Positions 57,130 to 64,000 of a DNA stretch of 64,000 nucleotides are shown here, one piece after another. This DNA comes from Oidiodendron maius Zn. Lineage: Eukaryota; Ascomycota; Leotiomycetes; Myxotrichaceae. The stretch is taken from contig KN832870.1 of the NCBI GenBank assembly GCA_000827325.1, positions 3,162,001 through 3,226,000 on the forward strand, given 5' to 3'. The position numbers were made by a program, and so were the translations under genes. The stretch's first letter is position 1. The number at the start of each line of letters is the position of its first letter. Below the pieces are notes generated by a model. That model had not been told where the DNA came from, searched no databases, and saw nothing but the letters and a program-made list of their open reading frames with translations.

Positions 57130-57458
57130 CTCCCTCCGTCTCTCTCCTTCTTCTCTTCCTCTCTCCTTCTCAGCCCGCGCGAACTGCAACCAAAGCCAAG
57201 TTTCCCATCTGCCGCGCCACGCTGTGCGCAACAAACGGAGCATCCCCTCCTAGTCGCTGCCGAGAGAAACCCCAGCTCTGCGCCTTCTCGCCTAAAACGC
57301 CCAGCCAGACCCAGCACCAGCGAACAACCCTGGACGGCGTCATATCGAACGAGAAACTCTTCTTCTCGACCTTCCAACTCTCTTTTCTTCATGCGATAAT
57401 TCCTCATTAGCCCTGGGTTGGCAGAGGTTGCAAGGCCGACTTGCCGACACGCGCGACC
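56278..57458. other. Divergent intergenic region with CT/GT microsatellite
   Basis: Promoters of the small membrane protein gene (-) and of the Ser-rich gene (+). ORFs at 56484-57584 on the minus strand look fortuitous. A dinucleotide tract lies at 57091-57130. Confidence 0.5.
57091..57130. repeat. (CT)n(GT)n microsatellite in leader of the Ser-rich gene
   Basis: About 11 CT units run into about 9 GT units, roughly 330 bp upstream of the ATG at 57459. It lies in the transcribed leader or promoter. Confidence 0.9.
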
Positions 57459-60400
57459 ATGTTCGGGAGTAGAAGGAAAAGAGGATCCTCGAATCCGGTA
57501 TGTTTTTATCCTCCGCCTCCTCCAGCTGTTGGGAGCTCCCCCATCATCGCATCGCATTGCCTGGCGCCGCGATAGTCGCAGCATGCATCCCTATCGCAAG
57601 AGAGCCGCGACTGACTTTACTGCCGGCAGCCTTTGAATTCCCCTACAGCCAACGCCAATGCCACGACCGCTGCTGCTTCGGCTTTCCTGAAGAACCAAGC
57701 TTCCAATGCGTCGCTGTCTGCTGCCGCCGCCGCGGCAGCGTTGCGGGCCCGGCCAACGACTCCTGTATCGGTGGGCGATGTCCAGACCAAACGGATGCTC
57801 CGACGGGCTGGCTCCAACTCATCGATGGGAAGCTCGATCGCCGGGTCGACGAGAGGACCACAGGGAAGTGCTCTGGAGCGTCGCGGCAGCAGCGGGTCGA
57901 TGTCGGAGCGGACCTTTCGGGATCCTTCACCAGCGCGCGCAGTACCAAGTTCCCCAGATGCGCCACCAGTGCCATCCATCCCGAAGAATATTACTCAGTC
58001 CCTATCGGCGGTGCATCGTCGAACCGCGAGCCTGGATCCGCCTGCGCGCATTACATCTCCGCTTCCAACGAAGGCCACGGGACGAGGATCGAGCCTAGGA
58101 CCCGCGATTACAGCAACCCCTCCTAGGAGACCCGGATCAAGAGTGCCCAGCTTGTCCAGTGTACAAGAGCTAACAGGTGTAGATAGACCAGGAAGTAGAG
58201 GGTCCGTCAATTTTTCTTTACCTACGAGTTCAAGGCCAACTTCACCTATCAGTCCGAGACTGCTAACATCCCCTTCACCAAAAAGGACACATCAACCACG
58301 AGTTGCTTCCCCTACTAATTCAAATCTGGTCTATGACCCCAACACGCGTAGTTTTTTGCCGCTCTCTGAAATCCTGGCAATTGAGCAAAGGGTTCTAGAC
58401 GTCTCCAATCAATCCGTCAAAAAGAAGAAAAGAATATCACCAAAGCAGAACACTGGAAGGCATCTTGCAGATGGAACGGTTGGGGGTAGAGTGAGAGGGA
58501 CCGCGATAGATGAGATGGAGGCTGCTAAGCAGACTGCGATATTAACCGTCGAAGCCGCCAAGCGCAACTTACCGCCAGCTATAGCAGCCGTTCCAGCCTC
58601 TACTCCTGCCGAACCCCCGATAAGACAAACCACCCCCGCACGAGCAAAGCCTGCACCGAAGTCGACATCGGTAGGGATCTTGAGTGATTCTGAGAGCGAT
58701 GGTCAGTCATACATACCAAATTCGTCCGATAACGAGAGTGAGGTCTCCTCTCCACCATCAAAATTCAATACCCGAGCCGGAGCGCTGTTGGCCAAGAAGC
58801 CATCGATTGTACGTGAGGATAAAGAGAGAGAGGAAGAGGAGGAGATGGTGGAGGACTCTACTCCGAGGCCGGCCGGCGTTTACAACGGCTTGGGGATGGA
58901 TACAACGTCTAGAACGATATCACCGTCGCCACTGCCTCGGCTATCCGTAGATAGAGGCCATGTCAGAGGGCAAACTTTGGCATCTGCTACCCTTGCGCAA
59001 GAGCGCCAACAAACGCGATCAACGAGTCAACCGACCCCAGAACCCGTCATATCTGATACAGCACCAACTACTTCAAATGAAGTAGGACTCGGTATGGTAG
59101 GAGCCGGTCGTGGAGGCAGAGTACATTCGGTCAGCCCTGCGCGGGCCCCACAGTTTGTACAAATTCCAGACCATCTAGCGGTGAAACATTCGCCGCCACC
59201 CCGATCCATATCACCCAGGAAGTCAGCTTTAAAACAAAGTTCTTCCGACTCTCCCAGAGGTCAGTCACCTGCCAGTGGAGTCCATTTTGGTTATGGATCA
59301 AATGCCAGCGAGACGTCTGCTGGTTCAGCTGGAGACTCGGAAGAGCAATCTCTCCCTAGAAAAAAATCCGTTCGTGTCAGTTTTGATGAGAATAATGTCA
59401 TAGTTGGACGAGCTGCTGGACAAGAATCTTTCGTCTCTCCTCTCAGCGAAAGCCCACTAGGAGAATTTCCTTCGAAACGGAGTTGGCTCAGCCTTACTGG
59501 CCGCGGTAAGAAGAAAGACGGGATGCCAACGATGGAGAACGATGAGTTCATGCAACCTAGACCGGCGCTCCCATCGTTTGGCAGTATCCGGGAGAGAAAG
59601 CATGTTCGAGAATCTGTTGAAGAACGGCCGCTAGTGAAACCTTCTGACATCGGTGAAGGGCTCGGTTTGACAGCTGGTTCCGTTGGGGCTCCACTAGGCC
59701 AGTCAAACGATCACATTGTGGGAGCGATATTTTCTCAAGACGCTGCGTCAAAGAATCCGGCAAATATCTCAAGATCCCGAGAGCCGCTACCTCCTCAGGT
59801 TACATCTGTGGAAGGCAGCGGGTATCACTCTGATGGAGACAGCACAATTGGCGGAGATAGCGTGGACCAGCATGATGGTGGAGCAATCACCCCGGTTCAA
59901 GCTCCCTCCAAGTCAGTTATACAGCAAGCTGATGCACATCTTGCTCCAGTCGCAGATAGTGGCATAATTGTAGACGGTTCTGGGAGCGACAAGGTCCCGA
60001 AAATTGCAATATCGGGAGCGACACCTACGCTGGATGAAGCTCCCAACAGGAAATCATGGCCTGATGTGCCAGGTGGTTGGTCTGAGAGCAACAATTCAGA
60101 TTCAGAAAGCCAAAGCCAAGGCGAAAGTCCTACTTCAGAGCATCCTACCGTCAACTCCACTCCTGCCACTGTTGGGATTGCGGAGCCGCGCCCAAGCGGG
60201 GCTCAGCGAGGTTCCCCTGTGCTGGGCCATATCGCAGCTGAAAATTCGCATGAAAATCCAACCATAATAGAAGAAACAGAGGAATCTGATGCAACTAGCA
60301 TTTACAGCGATGCTGCTGAGGAGTTGTCCGACGTAGAAGGTGGTTTCATGTCACTAGATGCTGTTGCTGACAGCCCTGTGCCCCATGGTAGGCCTTCTGG

Positions 60401-62237
60401 ACTGGTGACATCTGCCATTTCTGAACGCCCTATCCATATGGACCAGCCAGCCAATGAATCTCACCAGCCTGCGATTGATGATAGCTGGGAGAAAGCGCAG
60501 AGCTACTGGGGTTCGCTATCTGCCGAGAGAAAGCTCCAGTTGGAGCAAGAAGCTCGAGAAGAGGCGGACGCGTCAGACTCTACTATCGAACCACCGAAGC
60601 CTACGCCTAAGCCAAAGAAGAACAAAAAGACCGGCGCTCTGCAACCCGCACTAGGAGGATCAGATGCAGAAGCCCAGCTTGCTGCTGAAAATCGAAACTA
60701 TATGATTGAGCCTGGCTCACAATCTAGCCCGGGCCATTATATACCGGCTATGCGAGCCTCAATGCGCGCAGGGCCGTTACCGGGACCTCCTGAAACTCAC
60801 ATGCGAATGTCGATGAGGAGTTCAGGCTCAATGCGTAGTTCAATGCGAGGCCCACCACCAATGGCACAGCAGAAGGGATCTTTGGTGAAGAGAAATCGGC
60901 CGATGTCTGTTCCTACACCCAATATTACGCTTGATACCGCTGCTGTGAACGCTCATGTCCAGGCATTATCAGCCGTCGCTGCTGCCAGAGACTCAAGCCG
61001 AGCTGCACAGACACCCACACTCCGACGAACAGGCTCCGGCGACAGCGAAAGTAGCTTCAAGCGTAAGAGAGCAGGAGAAAACACCTCCTTTAAACGCTCG
61101 ATGAGAAGCTCTATGGACAGTCCAACGGGTCGACAGCAATCGCCTAATCAATCCAGTCGCTTCAGCCTCCGGTCACTGTCTCCAACTGGATCGGGGATTG
61201 GTCGTCTCCCATTTACTTCTGCTGCTCCTGCCAATACTATCTCAACAGGCTCAATGCGCGCGTCACTGAGGAATCCTGCTCCTGCAAAATCATCTAAGCT
61301 TCTCTCTACCTTCAGCCGAGGCTCCTCCCAATTGTCCAAGGGAAAGCCCCCCACTCAAAGACAACGTACGAGCCGATTTGCTGACTCGAGCGACGAAGAA
61401 GATGATGGGCGTCCTGCTTTCCGTAGCCGTTTTATTGACTCTAGCGATGATGAGGCACCGGCTCCATCTGGTGCGGGCGGTGGGTTTAGTCGAGGAACTA
61501 TGCGCGCAAACCAACCTGTGCGAGGAATTCCTCGTCCGGCAGGCGTAGAGGACGGTGATTCAAGTGACCTGCCTGACAGCGACGATGAAACGATCCCGTC
61601 TCCGGCAGTAAAAAGACAGAACGGTTCTACTGTGCTGGGATTCGGTCAGGCCGCAGCTCTAGGAACCGACGCTCTCCGTCGTTCTGGCTCGGGACGAGGC
61701 GTTCCTGGTAGTCTATCTTTGGGTACTTTGTCGGCAGCTTCCCCTAGACGGTCTCGGGGTGGGAATCTCATGTCTATCCTTCGACGCAAGAAAGATCCAG
61801 CTTCCAAAGTTCGAAAGGCAGATGTGGAATCAGCCGCAAGACGCGATACACCTCTTGAGCGCTCGAAGTCTGACTTGCAAGCTGTGAGGAGAAATGATTC
61901 TTATAACTCGACTGGATCAGGCAAGCCTAAACTCCAGAAGCGGAATCCTACCGCATCGTGGCCGCTCCCGCCTCCCGAACCCGAAACTCATGAGTTAGAT
62001 GCCGGTGACTATAGACCAGTCACAGCTGATGCAGCTGGTGGAGTTGTGAGTAGGGAGTTGAGTAATGGGGTCAATCCCGTCAAGGACGAAGCCGTAATAG
62101 AAACCGCGCCTGAATTGGGACCGCGACGTGTCACAGCGGAGAGTTTACCTATGGACCTCAGCGTCAACGGTATTAGTAAAGGACGCAAGAAGAAGTTTAG
62201 TATGTTAAGAAAGATTTTTAGGCTCGATGAGCGATAA
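57459..62237 (+). CDS. Large Ser-rich basic protein, fungal, uncharacterised
   Basis: Predicted 1548 residues from exons 57459-57497 (MFGSRRKRGSSNP) and 57630-62237; the intron of 132 bp ends in GGCAG. Almost wholly low-complexity and probably disordered, with many SP/TP and RRxS sites. Conserved-looking islands: YDPNTRSFLPLSEILAIEQ with RVLDVS (about residues 230-255), KSVRVSFDENNVIVG, KRSWLSLTGRGKKK, SWEKAQSYWGSLSAERKLQL, and a C-terminal RKKKFSMLRKIFRLDE basic amphipathic end that could bind membrane. Repeated motifs include variants of SMRSSM (at least six) and two copies of SRF-x-DSSD-E/D-E. The overall character (basic, Ser-rich, VSFD box) is like eisosome or cortical scaffold proteins, but I cannot assign it. 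No catalytic domain is visible. Confidence 0.8.
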
Positions 62238-62879
62238 GCTCATCCATGGCGCGTAATAGACGCCTCACGATACCCTCAATCAGGTTTTAGTTTTGCTTTG
62301 TTTGGAAGGATTGATACGATTAGAAATATGGCATGGCAATACAATGGTATTCACTACTTATTTCCATTTGGCAGGAAAATCTCTAGAAGGGTATTTCTAT
62401 GTTATATTATGAGCGAAATATGCTGGGAACACAACATCTGCGATTCCTCGGAAGGATTCAGACTGCGAGGAGTTTGAGGACGGGGATTTTCTTGTATATA
62501 CGCCCTCGTTTATCACGTATATATAATCAGCCTACGCAGTAGGAAGGGGGAAATGAAATAAATTAATGCTTAATTTCCAGAAATAATTCGAACTTGGACT
62601 GCCGCTTTATGCGTCCGCAAAAAAATGGTGCCAGGATATCAAAAGTAGTTGTAAGTGATGATGCCAATTTTGGGGGGTTGCGGTCTTATGAATATGAACT
62701 ACAGCAGCAGCCGTAATATCACTTTCTCATGGAAAATATTTCAATTCATTCTAAATCTCAGTCATCTAAAAAGTTATCAACTATTTTCATCTCTTATTGA
62801 CGGCTATGTTTATCAAAGAACTAAAGACTATCCATATTATAACTACATCACTTCGGTATTTATAATCCTGGCAACTATG
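62238..62879. other. Intergenic, convergent spacer
   Basis: 3' region of the Ser-rich gene and of the 2EXR gene. AT-rich, no supported gene. Confidence 0.5.
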
Positions 62880-64000
62880 TTATTCAGCCGCCCTCACAGG
62901 ACAATCTTGCACCCACTTCTTACACAGCTTACCCAGCTCGCCGTTACTAGTATGGACGCGATGGCGCATCGTCCATGTAGTCATTCCCTCGGATAAGATG
63001 TAATTTTCCAACCTGCATCGACAGGGCATCTTGTGTTTCTGAAGCTGGTAGCCAAAGATCTTCGCGACTGAGGCCAATGGAAACCTGTTAAAAGGGCTGT
63101 CGATCTTGCGGAGGGACTGGAGCAGATCATTAGGATACAGCCGACAGCATGGAATATATATGATGTGTTTTTCTCGCCGAATGACGGGTACACGCCCTGG
63201 AGGGAAAGGATTCGTCTCAAGATGCGTACCACGAGGACAGTACGCTTCAACTGTGACTCTCGGGCCATCCGACCATTCACGAAAAGAGGTTCTGAGCTCC
63301 GAAATTGTACAACTCACGCATGAATAGTGACCTTCCTTCACCCAGGAAGAGACACGATCGTGTCGTTGCCGCTTGTCGTCATCTATCAACACGTTCAACT
63401 CCTCGAGCGATTCCCATATATTTGTGGCGGAGATAGGGCGATTACCACCGCCTTCGAGAAGCAGGCGAGATAGTGGGCGATGGCCAGGCTGTACTGTCCG
63501 CAGTGGTTGCCGCTCCCATATCAGATGCTGGAGAATGCGGTCTGAAACAGCGAGGCGTTGTAGGCGTTTGATATCTTCTACCGGAAAGATTATAACGAAG
63601 GGAGCCCCGATATACATGTCTGATTCCCTCACGTATAGGCGATCAAGGTTAAAATTGAAATATACTTGTGGCGACTTCCCCTTGGCTGCGAAGGCAAGGG
63701 AGTATTGTCTGAGGGTTTCAATGCGGCTCTCGACGCAGATGTGAAGGGTGACTGGAAGGGGCGCCGTTGAGCGGTAAGTAGCAGTGGAGAAGGGCGCGAG
63801 TTCGTCTTCAATCGGATCAGTGATATAATAGTGGACTTCAACAGTGCGAGGTACCCAACACAATTTCCATATCTTCAAGCGTAGTTCAACTGGGAGGCTG
63901 CTCTTACGCGAATCCAAGGACGGCTCTCCCACTCCGGTCTCGAGTACTGTCACGTTTTGGGAGCCGTCCCAGGGGGTAGCATCGGCAATTGACACTTCCA
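62880..64000 (-). CDS. 2EXR-domain protein, 5' end cut by window
   Basis: The open frame runs to the right edge; the first codon that could serve as a start (63995) is GTG, and there is no ATG before the domain, so the N-terminus lies outside. At least 371 residues. The domain SLPVELRLKIWKLCWVPRTV followed by EVH is the 2EXR (F-box-related) signature, LP-E-R-IW-x(4)-PR-V-E, widespread in Leotiomycete and Sordariomycete paralogue families. Then comes TLHICVESRIETLRQYSLAF, the usual ICxESR helix, and a YFNFNLDRLYV stretch (NF.D.L). The C-terminal part has several Cys (YSCVSC, PCCRL, PCRCRL). The molecular role of these proteins is unknown. Confidence 0.85.
   Translation of the reverse strand, partial: EVSIADATPWDGSQNVTVLETGVGEPSLDSRKSSLPVELRLKIWKLCWVPRTVEVHYYITDPIEDELAPFSTATYRSTAPLPVTLHICVESRIETLRQYSLAFAAKGKSPQVYFNFNLDRLYVRESDMYIGAPFVIIFPVEDIKRLQRLAVSDRILQHLIWERQPLRTVQPGHRPLSRLLLEGGGNRPISATNIWESLEELNVLIDDDKRQRHDRVSSWVKEGHYSCVSCTISELRTSFREWSDGPRVTVEAYCPRGTHLETNPFPPGRVPVIRREKHIIYIPCCRLYPNDLLQSLRKIDSPFNRFPLASVAKIFGYQLQKHKMPCRCRLENYILSEGMTTWTMRHRVHTSNGELGKLCKKWVQDCPVRAAE

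Overview
The window is nuclear DNA from a filamentous ascomycete (Pezizomycotina). It carries a Woronin-body HEX1 gene ending in the peroxisomal signal SRL, a HET/NB-ARC/TPR receptor, Zn2Cys6 and 2EXR proteins, and genes with many short GT-AG introns of about 47-130 bp. A Leotiomycete is plausible but not demonstrated. Exon structures were worked out by eye, by matching intron phases to readable protein, so exon ends are predictions. I saw no tRNA, rRNA or CRISPR.

Layout. 0-10 kb: 5' part of an FHS-type sugar transporter (-), AlkB/ABH1-like dioxygenase (+), secretory arylsulfotransferase-fold protein (-), DHA2-type drug transporter (+), and a basic fungal protein with a duplicated RRGSILS/GRDV motif (-). 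10-15 kb: a gene-poor stretch around a 92-residue cysteine-rich secreted protein (effector-like) and a doubtful 65-codon ORF. 15-25 kb: GT90 CAP10-like glycosyltransferase (-), bleomycin hydrolase (-), hex1 (-) with a long open region upstream of its AUG, and an RS-rich gene whose second exon has damaged splice borders (+).

25-30 kb: the most accessory part. It holds a 1184-residue HET-NB-ARC-TPR NLR with ten 126-bp tandem repeats, and a 57-bp repeat that also lies inverted in a hex1 upstream intron. 30-38 kb: Rqc2/NEMF homologue (-), a roughly 0.4-kb MITE-like element with long terminal inverted repeats, a Zn2Cys6 regulator (+), and an anion/cation-symporter-family transporter (-) whose stop lies 26 bp from that of the regulator. 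39-54 kb: Red1/ZFC3H1-like zinc-finger protein (-) divergent from a conventional myosin-II heavy chain (+), then a processive family-2 glycosyltransferase (+). 54-64 kb: two small uncharacterised genes, a 1548-residue Ser-rich basic protein, and a 2EXR protein cut by the right edge.

Most genes are independent housekeeping or cell-biology genes. Hex1 (septal plug), myosin II (septation ring) and GT2/GT90 (surface polysaccharide) all concern hyphal architecture, but nothing shows co-regulation. The regulator/transporter pair is the only likely functional couple. The strongest candidates for new biology are the NLR repeat block, the MITE, the shared inverted repeat, the hex1 N-terminal extension and the damaged cassette exon.
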